DNA of 43,813 bases from Pseudomonas sp. (GTDB lineage: Bacteria; Pseudomonadota; Gammaproteobacteria; Pseudomonadales; Pseudomonadaceae), in assembly GCF_030698175.1 (NCBI RefSeq), contig NZ_JAUYNT010000032.1, forward strand, positions 1 through 43,813, in the 5' to 3' direction. The notes beneath the pieces were generated by a model. The model searched no databases. It saw nothing but the letters and a program-made list of their open reading frames with translations, and had not been told where the DNA came from. Below are positions 17,288 through 28,256 of this stretch, piece after piece. The position numbers and the translations under genes were made by a program. The number at the start of each line of letters is the position of its first letter. Position 1 is the first letter of the stretch.

Positions 17288-17326
17288 GGCACGTCATTGT
17301 GAAAACGATGACGTGCCTTTTGTCTT
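17288..17326 (+). terminator. Rho-independent terminator of the rpsF-rplI operon
   Basis: A 10-bp stem (17288-17297 with 17308-17317), extendable by inner pairs, carries an A-rich loop and is followed by TTTTGTCTTT. It lies 44 bases after the rplI stop and about 30 bases before dnaB. Confidence 0.85.
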
Positions 17327-17354
17327 TGTGCAGCACCAGAATTTGCGGGAACCC

Positions 17355-18749
17355 ATGAACACTATCGCCGCCCCAGAGCAGTACGATCTGCAAACAGCCG
17401 CACTCAAGGTGCCGCCGCACTCCATCGAGGCCGAACAGGCCGTGCTGGGCGGCTTGATGCTGGATAACGATGCCTGGGAGCGGGTGCTGGATCAGGTTTC
17501 CGATGGCGATTTTTATCGCCATGACCATCGCCTGATCTTCCGGGCGATTGCCAAGCTGGCCGACCATAACCAGCCGTTTGACGTGGTGACCCTGTCGGAG
17601 ATGCTCGACAAGGAAGGCCAGACGGCGCAGACCGGCGGCCTGGCCTATCTCGGCGAGTTGGCCAAGAACACCCCGTCGGTGGCCAACATCAAGGCGTATG
17701 CGCAGATAGTCCGTGAGCGCGCCACCTTGCGCCAGTTGATCGGCATCAGCAGTGAAGTGGCCGACAGCGCCTTCAATCCGCAAGGCCGTAATGCTGCCGA
17801 GATTCTCGATGAGGCCGAACGCAAGATCTTCCAGATCGCCGAGGCACGGCCGAAAACCGGCGGCCCGGTGTCGGTGAATGCCTTGCTGACCAAGGCCATT
17901 GATCGTATCGACACGCTGTTTAATACCGGCGGCGGGATTACCGGGCTGTCCACCGGTTATACCGACTTGGATGAAATGACCAGCGGCCTGCAGCCGGCCG
18001 ACTTGATTATCGTCGCCGGCCGTCCGTCGATGGGTAAAACCACCTTCGCCATGAACCTGGTGGAGAACGCGGTGCTGCGCAGCGACAAGGCGGTGCTGGT
18101 CTACTCGCTGGAAATGCCCGGTGACTCGCTGATCATGCGGATGCTCTCGTCTCTGGGGCGCATCGACCAAACCAAGGTGCGCGCCGGTCGCTTGGACGAC
18201 GATGATTGGCCGCGCCTGACCTCGGCGGTCAATCTGCTCAACGACCGCAAGCTGTTTATCGACGATACCGCCGGCATTAGCCCCTCGGAAATGCGCGCCC
18301 GTACTCGCCGCCTAGTGCGCGAGCACGGCGAGCTGGCGTTGATCATGATCGACTACCTGCAGCTGATGCAGATCGCCGGCTCCAGCGGCGACAACCGCAC
18401 CAATGAGATTTCGGAAATTTCCCGTTCCTTGAAGGCCCTGGCCAAAGAGTTCAACTGCCCGGTGGTGGCGTTGTCCCAGCTCAACCGCTCGCTGGAGCAG
18501 CGGCCAAACAAGCGCCCGATCAACTCCGACTTGCGTGAATCCGGCGCCATCGAGCAGGACGCCGACGTGATCATGTTCGTCTACCGCGACGAGGTGTATC
18601 ACCCAGAGACCGAGTACAAAGGCATCGCCGAAATCATCATCGGCAAGCAGCGGAACGGCCCGATTGGTACCACGCGGCTGGCCTTCCTGGGCAAGTACAC
18701 CCGCTTCGAAAACCTGGCACCGGGCAGTTATCAGTTCGACGACGAGTAA
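17355..18749 (+). CDS. dnaB: replicative DNA helicase DnaB
   Basis: Hexameric 5'-to-3' helicase that drives the replication fork and recruits DnaG primase. The N-terminal collar domain begins QTAALKVPPHSIEAEQAVLG. The RecA-like domain carries Walker A GRPSMGKTTFAMNL, Walker B LALIMIDYLQLMQI and the DnaB signature SQLNRSLEQRPNKRPINSDL. I chose ATG 17355, which gives 464 residues and the usual family start. The longer frame from 17313 would begin inside the preceding terminator. No intein is present. Confidence 0.97.
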   Translation: MNTIAAPEQYDLQTAALKVPPHSIEAEQAVLGGLMLDNDAWERVLDQVSDGDFYRHDHRLIFRAIAKLADHNQPFDVVTLSEMLDKEGQTAQTGGLAYLGELAKNTPSVANIKAYAQIVRERATLRQLIGISSEVADSAFNPQGRNAAEILDEAERKIFQIAEARPKTGGPVSVNALLTKAIDRIDTLFNTGGGITGLSTGYTDLDEMTSGLQPADLIIVAGRPSMGKTTFAMNLVENAVLRSDKAVLVYSLEMPGDSLIMRMLSSLGRIDQTKVRAGRLDDDDWPRLTSAVNLLNDRKLFIDDTAGISPSEMRARTRRLVREHGELALIMIDYLQLMQIAGSSGDNRTNEISEISRSLKALAKEFNCPVVALSQLNRSLEQRPNKRPINSDLRESGAIEQDADVIMFVYRDEVYHPETEYKGIAEIIIGKQRNGPIGTTRLAFLGKYTRFENLAPGSYQFDDE

Positions 18750-18774
18750 TCGCGTCGCAACATTACAGGCCTTT

Positions 18775-18886
18775 GTAGGATGGGTGGAGCGTAGCGATAC
18801 CCATCGATCATCCCGCTGCGATTAGTCCCACTTTCAGCTTCTCGCCTTTGGTGTGATGGGTATCGCTGCGCTCAACCGCATCCTAC
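18775..18886. repeat. palindromic intergenic repeat (REP doublet-like)
   Basis: Two arms of about 31 bases (18775-18805 and 18855-18886) are near-perfect reverse complements, separated by about 49 bases. Each begins at its outer end with GTAGGATG. This matches a family of repeats common between Pseudomonas genes, of the kind mobilised by RAYT transposases. No RAYT gene lies in the window. Confidence 0.75.
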
Positions 18887-18900
18887 GGCCTCGCTACGGT

Positions 18901-18928
18901 TTGCCAGGCAACGACGCGCCGATTTAGA
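18901..18928 (+). promoter_or_regulatory. possible promoter of alr
   Basis: TTGCCA (18901-18906) and TTTAGA (18923-18928) are 16 bases apart. Transcription would start near 18935, at the foot of the following hairpin. The -10 is a weak match, so this is a candidate only. Confidence 0.35.
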
Positions 18929-18936
18929 TCAATAAT

Positions 18937-18977
18937 AAAAACGGGCGCCCAGCGGTTAAGATGGGCGCCCGTTTTGT
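18937..18977 (+). terminator. strong terminator-like hairpin just before alr
   Basis: An A-tract and the arm ACGGGCGCCCA (18941-18951) pair with TGGGCGCCCGTTTT (18962-18975) across a 10-base loop, and the 3' side runs into GTTTT. It has the form of a bidirectional terminator and lies about 187 bases after dnaB. It ends only about 15 bases before the alr start codon, so it probably ends the dnaB transcript and could also affect alr expression. Confidence 0.75.
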
Positions 18978-18992
18978 TTTAGGGCTGTGTCC

Positions 18993-20072
18993 ATGCGTCC
19001 TCTTGTTGCCACTATCGATCTTGCCGCCATCCGCCATAACTATGCTTTCTCCCAGCGTTGTGCGCCGGGCCGCTATGCCTTTGCGGTGGTCAAGGCGAAT
19101 GCCTACGGCCACGGCGTGCGTGAAGTAGTCGAGGCATTGGCGGCGCAGGCCGATGGTTTTGCCGTGGCCTGTCTGGAAGAGGCACTGGTGGTGCGCGAGG
19201 TAAATGCCAGCGCGCGGATTCTGTTACTGGAAGGCTGCTTCGAAGCCAGCGAATACCAGCTTGCGGCGCAGCTGGGGCTGGATGTGGTGGTGCAGGACGC
19301 CGCGCAGGCCGAGGCGTTGCTGGCCTGTGCGCTGACAGCTCCGCTGCGGGTCTGGCTCAAACTCGACAGCGGTATGCATCGCCTAGGTTTCAGTCCCGAG
19401 CAGTTGCGCGAAGCGCATGAGCGCTTGCAGGGCGCGCCGCAGGTGGCGGAGCTGAACTTGCTCAGCCATTTTGCCTGCGCCGATGAGCGTGGCCATCCCT
19501 TGACCGAGCAGCAGGTCGAGGTGTTTCTCGATCTGCTCGACTTGGATTTCGCCCAGCGTTCCCTAGCCAACTCGGCGGCCATCCTGTGCATTCCGGCTGC
19601 GCATATGGACTGGCTGCGCCCCGGTATCATGCTCTACGGCGCCACGCCCTTTGCTGACTTAAGCGTCGCCGAGTTGGGCTTGCAGGCGGCGATGAGCCTG
19701 ACCGCGCAAATCATCGGCGTGCATGAAGTGCCGGCCGGCGACACCGTCGGTTATGGCGCCAGTTGGACGGCGCCCCGTGATTCGCGCATCGCCACCGTCA
19801 GCTGCGGCTATGCCGATGGCTATCCGCGCCACGCGCCGAGCGGCACGCCGGTGCTGATTGCCGGGCAGCGCGCGCCGTTGGTCGGGCGGGTTTCCATGGA
19901 TATGTTGAGCGTGGACGTCACCGACCTGCCGCAGGCGCAATTGGGCGACGCGGTGGAGTTATGGGGCGCGCAGTTGCCGGTCGATGAAGTGGCCCAGGCC
20001 TGCGGCACCATTGGTTATGAGCTGCTGAGCAAGGTTACGGCGCGGGTGCCGCGGCGTTATCGGCAATCCTGA
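18993..20072 (+). CDS. alr: alanine racemase
   Basis: PLP enzyme that converts L-alanine to D-alanine for peptidoglycan. The N-terminal TIM barrel has the PLP-lysine motif AVVKANAYGHG (Lys near residue 35). MDSGMH-type LKLDSGMHRLGF and the C-terminal domain with the catalytic tyrosine in TVGYGASW and the RVSMDMLSVDVTDLP motif are intact. ATG 18993 follows AGGG (18981-18984) with good spacing; GTG 18987 would add two residues. The length is 359 residues. It follows dnaB as in other Pseudomonas. I call it alr rather than dadX from this position, since no dadA is present. Confidence 0.94.
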   Translation: MRPLVATIDLAAIRHNYAFSQRCAPGRYAFAVVKANAYGHGVREVVEALAAQADGFAVACLEEALVVREVNASARILLLEGCFEASEYQLAAQLGLDVVVQDAAQAEALLACALTAPLRVWLKLDSGMHRLGFSPEQLREAHERLQGAPQVAELNLLSHFACADERGHPLTEQQVEVFLDLLDLDFAQRSLANSAAILCIPAAHMDWLRPGIMLYGATPFADLSVAELGLQAAMSLTAQIIGVHEVPAGDTVGYGASWTAPRDSRIATVSCGYADGYPRHAPSGTPVLIAGQRAPLVGRVSMDMLSVDVTDLPQAQLGDAVELWGAQLPVDEVAQACGTIGYELLSKVTARVPRRYRQS

Positions 20073-20221
20073 GCGGGCGCCGCACGGCTATTCGGTCGGG
20101 CTGGCGCGACAGGGGTTAAACCCAGCGCTATAGTCGGGATTGATCATTTTTTGTGCTATATTGCGCGCCGCCAAATTCTTTAAGAACCAACCGGTTCTCT
20201 TAACTTCTATCGGTCATCGCC

Positions 20222-22516
<2,295 letters not shown>

Positions 22517-22535
22517 ACATCCCGCAGTACGCGCA

Positions 22536-22561
22536 AACGCCAGCCATCGAGCTGGCGTTTT
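22536..22561 (+). terminator. Rho-independent terminator of the YgiQ gene
   Basis: A perfect 9-bp stem (22536-22544 with 22551-22559) with a 6-base loop lies 19 bases after the stop codon. The T-tract is short (about four T counting the stem end). Confidence 0.75.
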
Positions 22562-22615
22562 GCATTCTGGCCGAAGGCTCAAGAGGGGTGGTTGCAGGCC
22601 GGCGCAAATTTAGTC

Positions 22616-22644
22616 TTGACGCCCGGGTCGAAGGTTAGTAACAA
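22616..22644 (+). promoter_or_regulatory. sigma-70-like promoter of the DUF1302 gene
   Basis: TTGACG (22616-22621) and TAACAA (22639-22644) are exactly 17 bases apart. The resulting mRNA would have a leader of about 200 bases (22650-22847). I see only small local palindromes in it and no riboswitch that I recognise. Confidence 0.6.
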
Positions 22645-22847
22645 TCAGTTACGTTACTTGTACTATCGTGCCATATCGCGGGGCGATAGATGTTCTACCG
22701 CGCGCCACAAGTGCGCCCTTAGCAAGACTTCAAAGGTTGTGGTCGACGGCTAATCGCCAGGCTCGCAACCGTTGCAAACAAGAGATAACAACAATAGGCC
22801 GGCCGCCAGCGCTGGCTAGATCTTGGGCGTTAAAAAGGTAAGCCGCG

Positions 22848-24773
22848 ATGAGTGTGCACGTTCGTTCTATGCCGTTGTGTTTCCGCCCCTTGCAAGCCGG
22901 TGCAACCATGGGGCTGTTGGCCCTGTTGGTGGCGGGCGCTGCGCAGGCAGTCGATATCAGCTTGGCTGATGATCAAGTCAGCGGTTCGCTGGATACCACG
23001 CTGTCCTATGGCAGTGTGTGGCGGGTCAGCGGACGGGATGATGTTTCCGACATCAACACCGATGACGGCAACCGCAACTTTGACACCGGCCAGGTTTCGC
23101 AGGTGTTTAAGGTGACCTCGGAGCTGCTGCTCAACTATGAAAACTACGGCGCCTTTGTGCGCGGTACGGCGGCCTATGACACCCAGATCATGGACCAGCA
23201 CAACGACTATTACGCCACCACCGGTGGAGTCGAGCGGCCCAGCCAGGCCTTCCCGCAGGATAATCACTTCACCCAAGATACCCGCGATGCCGCCAGCAAC
23301 GCCGAGATTCTTGACGCCTATGTGTTCGGCAATTGGGATGTGCTCGATCATCCCCTGAGCGCCCGGGCCGGTAATCAGGTGTTCAACTGGGGCGAGGGGG
23401 TGTTCTATCGTGGCGGCATCAACACCACCAACCCAGTGGACGCGGCCAAGTTCCATATCCCAGGGTCCGAGTTGAAAGAAGTATTGGTGCCGCTGCAGGC
23501 CCTGAGCTTCAACCTGGGCCTGACCGACAACCTGTCGATGGATGCCTATTACCAGTGGAACTGGAAGGAAACCACCCTGGATGCGGTGGGCAGCTATTAC
23601 GCAACTACCGACTTGTTTGGGCCGGGCGGAAATGCGGCCTACACCATTGAGCCGCTCTTGGCGCCCGCCATAGCAGGCTATCAGGGGGTTGCAGCGGGCT
23701 TTCCGGGGTTCCTAGGCAACGGCGCTTATGGTCTTAACTCTTACTTGGATCCGGCGACCGGCACGTTCAAGGTGGCCAATATCGGTAACGACATTGCTGC
23801 TCGTGACGGCGGCCAGTGGGGCGCGGCGTTCCACTATATTGCCGAGGAACTGAACTCAACCGAGTTCGGCTTCTACTTCGTCAACTACCACACCAAAGAG
23901 CCAACGGTTGCTATCGATCTGAGCGGCTACCAAGGGGTTGATACAACCACGCTCGGCGGGGTCGTTGGGCAGCAGGCCGCCTATGCCATCGCCACTCTGG
24001 ACATGGCTGGTAACGCGGTTGCCAAGCGTGACTATGTGGAAGACGTGCGTATGTTCGGCACCAGCTTTAACACCACAGTAGGCAATGCGTCGGTATCGGG
24101 TGAAGTGTCCTACCGGCCGAATGCCCCCATCAGTATTTCGGCGACCGATGACCTGCTCAGTGATGTATTGCTGCAAGGTCTTGGTGGCAGCTCCATCACC
24201 GATAGCTCCGTCGCGGCCTCGCAAGCTTGCGCCGATCTCTCGGGCAAGCAACTCTGCCGTGCAGGGCTGTTCGAGAACTACCGGCGGGTAGAGATGTTCA
24301 ACACCTCAGTGTCGACCATCTACAACTTCGGGCAGGTGCTCAGTTTCGATTCGCTGTTCGGCATTGCCGAAGTAGCATCTCAGCATCTGCGTGGAGACAG
24401 CCTTAAATACACTGCCTATGACGGTTCTACCCGCAAACTGGTCAGCACCCGCGACAAGGCCTACAGCGGCGCCAACAGCAAGGGCAACCAGATCAGCGCC
24501 GACAGCTACGGCGCCACTGTGATGCTGGGCGGCAGTTGGAATAACGTCTATGCCGGGGTCAAGCTCTCGCCCTATGTCGCCTATCAGAATGACTTCAAGG
24601 GCAACTCGGACCTGACCGGCAATTTCAGTGAAGGCAGCAAGGCTTACACCCTGGGGATGGACGCCAGCTACCTGAACAGCTTTGAAGTGGGCCTGGCTTA
24701 TACCGACTACCTGGGGATTAACAGCCTCTATGATCGCGATATTGTCTCGTTGACCGGTAAGTACGCATTCTGA
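22848..24773 (+). CDS. DUF1302 family outer-membrane protein
   Basis: A 641-residue exported protein of the DUF1302 family, thought to be an outer-membrane beta-barrel. A signal peptide of about 36 residues (MGLLALLVAGAAQA core) precedes SLADDQVSGSLDTTLSYGSV, a typical first strand. AGNQVFNWGEGVFYRGGI is a family hallmark. Aromatic alternating strands continue to the C-terminus, which ends in Phe (LTGKYAF), as expected for BAM-assembled barrels. The DUF1329 partner starts 59 bases downstream. Substrate is unknown; relatives often occur with RND/MMPL exporters, but none is here. A start at the internal ATG 22908 is possible. Confidence 0.85.
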   Translation: MSVHVRSMPLCFRPLQAGATMGLLALLVAGAAQAVDISLADDQVSGSLDTTLSYGSVWRVSGRDDVSDINTDDGNRNFDTGQVSQVFKVTSELLLNYENYGAFVRGTAAYDTQIMDQHNDYYATTGGVERPSQAFPQDNHFTQDTRDAASNAEILDAYVFGNWDVLDHPLSARAGNQVFNWGEGVFYRGGINTTNPVDAAKFHIPGSELKEVLVPLQALSFNLGLTDNLSMDAYYQWNWKETTLDAVGSYYATTDLFGPGGNAAYTIEPLLAPAIAGYQGVAAGFPGFLGNGAYGLNSYLDPATGTFKVANIGNDIAARDGGQWGAAFHYIAEELNSTEFGFYFVNYHTKEPTVAIDLSGYQGVDTTTLGGVVGQQAAYAIATLDMAGNAVAKRDYVEDVRMFGTSFNTTVGNASVSGEVSYRPNAPISISATDDLLSDVLLQGLGGSSITDSSVAASQACADLSGKQLCRAGLFENYRRVEMFNTSVSTIYNFGQVLSFDSLFGIAEVASQHLRGDSLKYTAYDGSTRKLVSTRDKAYSGANSKGNQISADSYGATVMLGGSWNNVYAGVKLSPYVAYQNDFKGNSDLTGNFSEGSKAYTLGMDASYLNSFEVGLAYTDYLGINSLYDRDIVSLTGKYAF

Positions 24774-24832
24774 TGCCGCAGTCCTGGCCGGCGCGAGCGG
24801 GCCAGGGCATTGCGCTTATGGAGATTCATTGC

Positions 24833-26203
24833 ATGACCAAGACTCTTTCCCTGCTGGCCCTGGCCATTTCCATCAGCCTCGGCGCGAGCCCGGCCCAGGC
24901 CGCCGTGTCGGCCGCCCAGGCCGGCGCGCTGAAAACCACCCTCACCCCGCTCGGTGCGGAACAAGCCGCCAATGCCGGCGGCAGTATCCCGGCCTGGACC
25001 GGTGGCCTGAGCAAGCCGCCGGCGAACTATCAAGGTGCTGGCAGCCACCAACCGGACCCATTTGCCGCCGATAAGCCGCTGTACAGCATCAGCAAAGCCA
25101 ATCTGGCGCAATATCAGGCGCATCTGACACCGGGGCAAATTGCCTTGCTGAATGCCTATCCAAGCAGCTTTCGTATGCCGGTTTATACCTCCCGACGCAC
25201 TGGCGCGGCCCCGCAGTGGGTGTATGACAACACCTTCGCCAATGCCACCAGTGCCAAGTTGCTCGAGGGCGGTAACGGCTTTAGTGATGCCTATGGCGGC
25301 ACGCCTTTCCCTATTCCGCAAAGCGGCGTCGAGGCGTTGTGGAACCACATTGCCCGCTATCGCGGCAGCTATCTGGTGCGCCGTTCCAGCGAAGCCGGGG
25401 TACAGAGCAATGGCAATAAATCCATCGTCACCTCCCAGGACGAAGCGCTGTTTCACTTCTACGACCCCAAGGGTAATTACGCCGGGTTAAACAACAGCCT
25501 GTTTGATTACATGGGTTTCAGCACTTCGCCGGCGCGCCTGGCCGGTGGTGGACTGCTGGTGCATGAGACCCTCGATCAGGTCAAAGAACCGCGCCAGGCT
25601 TGGGCTTACAACGCCGGTCAGCGGCGGGTGCGGCGCGCGCCAACGGTCGCTTATGAAACCCCGGTAGAGGCGGTGGATGGCCTGCGCACCGTGGATGACA
25701 CCGACATGTTCAATGGCTCACCGGATCGCTACAACTGGAAGCTGCTGGGCAAGAAAGAGATCTACATCCCCTACAATAACTACCGCATCGGCAACCCCGA
25801 GGTGAAGTACGACGATCTGCTGACCCCCGGCCATATCAACCCCGATTACACCCGCTACGAGCTGCATCGGGTCTGGGTGGTTGAGGGCACTTTGAAGCCG
25901 GGTATGCGTCACGTCTATTCCAAGCGTGTGCTCTACCTCGATGAAGACAGTTGGGGCGCGGCGGTGGTTGATCAGTACGATGGTCGTGGCGAATTGTGGC
26001 GGGTGTCCCAGGCGTACCTGAAAAACTACTACGAGCTGCCGACCACCTGGAGCGCTCTGGATACCTATCACGACCTGCAGGCGCACACCTACAGCGTGCA
26101 AGGCCTGGACAGCGAGGAGCGTGGCTCGGTCGATTTCAGCCAGCCATCCCCCGGTGATGGCGGCTTTACCCCTGCCGCGATGCGCCGCAAGGCCAGCCGC
26201 TAA
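24833..26203 (+). CDS. DUF1329 family envelope protein
   Basis: A 456-residue exported protein of the DUF1329 family, whose fold is related to the LolA/LolB lipoprotein-sorting proteins. The signal peptide MTKTLSLLALAISISLGASP ends at AQA-A. The mature part begins with GAEQAANAGGSIPAWTGGL, a family marker, and contains APTVAYETPVEAVDGLRTVDD and PYNNYRIGNPEVKYDDLL. I chose ATG 24833 because GGAG (24820-24823) precedes it and a proper signal follows; the frame itself opens at 24773. It forms a two-gene unit with the DUF1302 gene and probably acts with that barrel in moving or sensing a hydrophobic compound, an inference from family pairing only. Confidence 0.85.
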   Translation: MTKTLSLLALAISISLGASPAQAAVSAAQAGALKTTLTPLGAEQAANAGGSIPAWTGGLSKPPANYQGAGSHQPDPFAADKPLYSISKANLAQYQAHLTPGQIALLNAYPSSFRMPVYTSRRTGAAPQWVYDNTFANATSAKLLEGGNGFSDAYGGTPFPIPQSGVEALWNHIARYRGSYLVRRSSEAGVQSNGNKSIVTSQDEALFHFYDPKGNYAGLNNSLFDYMGFSTSPARLAGGGLLVHETLDQVKEPRQAWAYNAGQRRVRRAPTVAYETPVEAVDGLRTVDDTDMFNGSPDRYNWKLLGKKEIYIPYNNYRIGNPEVKYDDLLTPGHINPDYTRYELHRVWVVEGTLKPGMRHVYSKRVLYLDEDSWGAAVVDQYDGRGELWRVSQAYLKNYYELPTTWSALDTYHDLQAHTYSVQGLDSEERGSVDFSQPSPGDGGFTPAAMRRKASR

Positions 26204-26226
26204 CTAGGCTCAAGGACCGCTGCGGT

Positions 26227-26264
26227 AAATGCCCAGGCCCCGTTTATCCGGGGCCTGGGCATTT
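26227..26264 (+). terminator. strong terminator of the DUF1302-DUF1329 unit
   Basis: A 15-bp perfect stem (26227-26241 with 26250-26264) rich in GC has a short AT-rich loop. It is flanked by AAAT and ATTT, so it may serve both strands. It begins 24 bases after the DUF1329 stop. Confidence 0.85.
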
Positions 26265-26340
26265 AGGGTGATTAGTAAGGCGCTGTCCCAGTTATGTGTT
26301 GATCCCCGCCAAGTTGTTAACTGCCTGAGACCGGGCATTC

Positions 26341-26525
26341 GTAGGTTGGGTTAGCGGCAGGTGGTGTGACCTAAGCGGCGCAACGGTTTAAGCCGCCGCG
26401 TAACCCAACATGGGCCTATGCAGCGCTAATTCAGTAAAGAGTCTGAAATCGCTCGGTGGGTTACGCGGCGCACTGACTGCGAGCTGAGGCTTTGAGCCTG
26501 CGTGGCGCCGCTAACCCACCCTACG
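26341..26525. repeat. REPIN-like palindromic repeat cluster
   Basis: The outer arms 26341-26357 and 26508-26524 are reverse complements with a single mismatch over 17 bases. Inside are two inverted modules (26341-26410 and 26455-26525), each with a GGGTTA...TAACCC core. It fills most of the gap between the convergent DUF1329 and diguanylate cyclase genes and ends 10 bases from the latter's stop. Its form fits a Pseudomonas REP doublet of the RAYT-mobilised type. No other element is visible in this 331-base gap beyond the terminator. Confidence 0.75.
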
Positions 26526-26534
26526 AAAGTTGCC

Positions 26535-28256
26535 TTAATACTCGCCACCATAGTGGAAGGTGTAGGTGTTGCGGCCGCTGTTTTTCGCGCTGTACATGGC
26601 GCTGTCGGCGAATTGCAGCAGTTGCTCGGCGCTGATGCCGTCGCGCGGGTAGAGGCTGACGCCGATACTGGCGCGGATGTTTAGCTCATGGCCATCAATC
26701 AGCAGGCTGCTTTGGAAGCGTTCATGGAGTTTTTGCACGATCTGCAGGATGTCTTTGGTCTGCTCAAAATGCTCCAGCAAGATTACAAACTCATCACCGC
26801 CCAGGCGTGCCACGGTATCCACCTCGCGGGTGATGGAGCTCAGTTGGCGGGCGATGGTTTGTAGCACTTGGTCGCCAATCCCGTGGCCGAGATGGTCGTT
26901 GATCTGTTTGAAGTGGTCCAGGTCAACGAACAGCACGGCCAGCGGTTTGCCGCTGCGGCGGGCATTGGCGATGGCGTGCTCCAGGCGCTCAAAGAAGCAG
27001 CGGCGATTGGGCAGGCCGGTCAGGGGGTCATGCTGGGCCAGGTGGACGAGGGCGTTGCGGCTGGCTTGCAGTTCGTTGAGCTGCTCAAGGATTTTCAGCT
27101 GCATGTCATGAAAGCTACGCGCCAGCTGGCCGAGTTCATCGCTGCGCAACACCGGCAGCTCAAGGACGCTGCGATCACGGGCGAAACCCTTGATTGAGAC
27201 CATCATCTGGTGCAGTGGGCGGGTAATTGCGCGCGCGGTCAACGCCGCCAGCAATACCGTTAGCAGGCTCAGGATGGCGACAACCTTGGCGATGCCCCAG
27301 CCCAGTTGGTGCGCATCGCTGACGATAAATGCCGCGGGTTGCGCCAGGCCCAGGATCACGAAACGCTGAGTGTCGTGTTCATCCAGCTGCAGGCGCACAA
27401 AGCTGGCCACTAGGCTTTGGTCCTGGGTTGATCGACTCTTGATGGCCAGCTGGCTGCCGAGCAGTAAGTCGGCGACGGCCGGAAAGCTGTCTTGCAGCAA
27501 GATGCGCCGGCCACCGTCGAAGCCAAAGGTTTGGCTGGCATCCGGGTGAATCAAGATATCGCCCAGTTCGTTGCTTAAAAACACCTGATAGTGCGGCGGC
27601 AAGTCACTTTGCAGCTGTTGAAATAGCTGGTTAAGACCGATGTTTAACACCATCAGGTCGCTGGTGCTGTTGGGGTTGGCACTGCTGGCGAGTGGGCTGG
27701 AGAGGGTGATGGTCGGCTGATTAAGACCTGAGTGGGCACCGAGCTCATGGTTGATGGTGATCGGCGATAAATACACGCTGCCAGGCGGCAGTGTTCGCGC
27801 TTGAAAGACGTAAGGTAGGTGGGCTTTCTCTTGCAGTTGCGCGGCGCTGCTGCGCACTAACTGCTGGCCATCGCGCTCCACCCGCACGCGCTCCAGCCCA
27901 TGCTCAGCGGTGCCGATCAGGCGAATCTGCAAGTACTGCGGATGCAGCTTGAGCAGGTTGCTAAAGGTCTCGGCTAGCTCGCTAGCCTCTTCGGCTGCCC
28001 GGTTTTTGCCGGCGCGTTCAACCAGGTTACGGGTCTGCGGCAGGCTGTAGAGCAGGCGCAAGTCTTGGGTGGCGTTGGCCAGGCTTGACTGCAGGTTGCG
28101 CCCCAGCACTTGGGTGGCGGTCAGCAGATCCCGTTCGGCAGCGCTCAGCAGCATGCTGCGGCTGGTGGCATAGGCGTAGTAGCCGATCAGCACCGTGAGC
28201 AAAATGCCGAACAGGGTAAAGGCGCAGCTGAGCTTAAAACGGATGCTGTAGTTCAT
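26535..28256 (-). CDS. membrane diguanylate cyclase with periplasmic sensor (Cache-HAMP-GGDEF)
   Basis: Makes c-di-GMP from two GTP. A transmembrane helix at about 8-28 and a second at about 321-340 enclose a periplasmic domain of about 290 residues that looks like a double Cache sensor (QIRLIGTAEHGLERVRVERDG). HAMP follows (about 341-395). The GGDEF domain is intact: DPLTGLPNRR, FVDLDHFKQIND and RLGGDEF (486-490). The allosteric I-site REVD at 477-480 is correctly five residues before GGDEF, so product inhibition is expected. Its start overlaps by 4 bases the end of a polyamine-type binding protein gene, which suggests that the binding protein gates the cyclase. No EAL domain is present, unlike MbaA of Vibrio. 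Confidence 0.92.
   Translation of the reverse strand: MNYSIRFKLSCAFTLFGILLTVLIGYYAYATSRSMLLSAAERDLLTATQVLGRNLQSSLANATQDLRLLYSLPQTRNLVERAGKNRAAEEASELAETFSNLLKLHPQYLQIRLIGTAEHGLERVRVERDGQQLVRSSAAQLQEKAHLPYVFQARTLPPGSVYLSPITINHELGAHSGLNQPTITLSSPLASSANPNSTSDLMVLNIGLNQLFQQLQSDLPPHYQVFLSNELGDILIHPDASQTFGFDGGRRILLQDSFPAVADLLLGSQLAIKSRSTQDQSLVASFVRLQLDEHDTQRFVILGLAQPAAFIVSDAHQLGWGIAKVVAILSLLTVLLAALTARAITRPLHQMMVSIKGFARDRSVLELPVLRSDELGQLARSFHDMQLKILEQLNELQASRNALVHLAQHDPLTGLPNRRCFFERLEHAIANARRSGKPLAVLFVDLDHFKQINDHLGHGIGDQVLQTIARQLSSITREVDTVARLGGDEFVILLEHFEQTKDILQIVQKLHERFQSSLLIDGHELNIRASIGVSLYPRDGISAEQLLQFADSAMYSAKNSGRNTYTFHYGGEY

Noticed and set aside
26341..26525. CRISPR array
   Set aside because: The repeats are inverted and few, not regularly spaced direct repeats.
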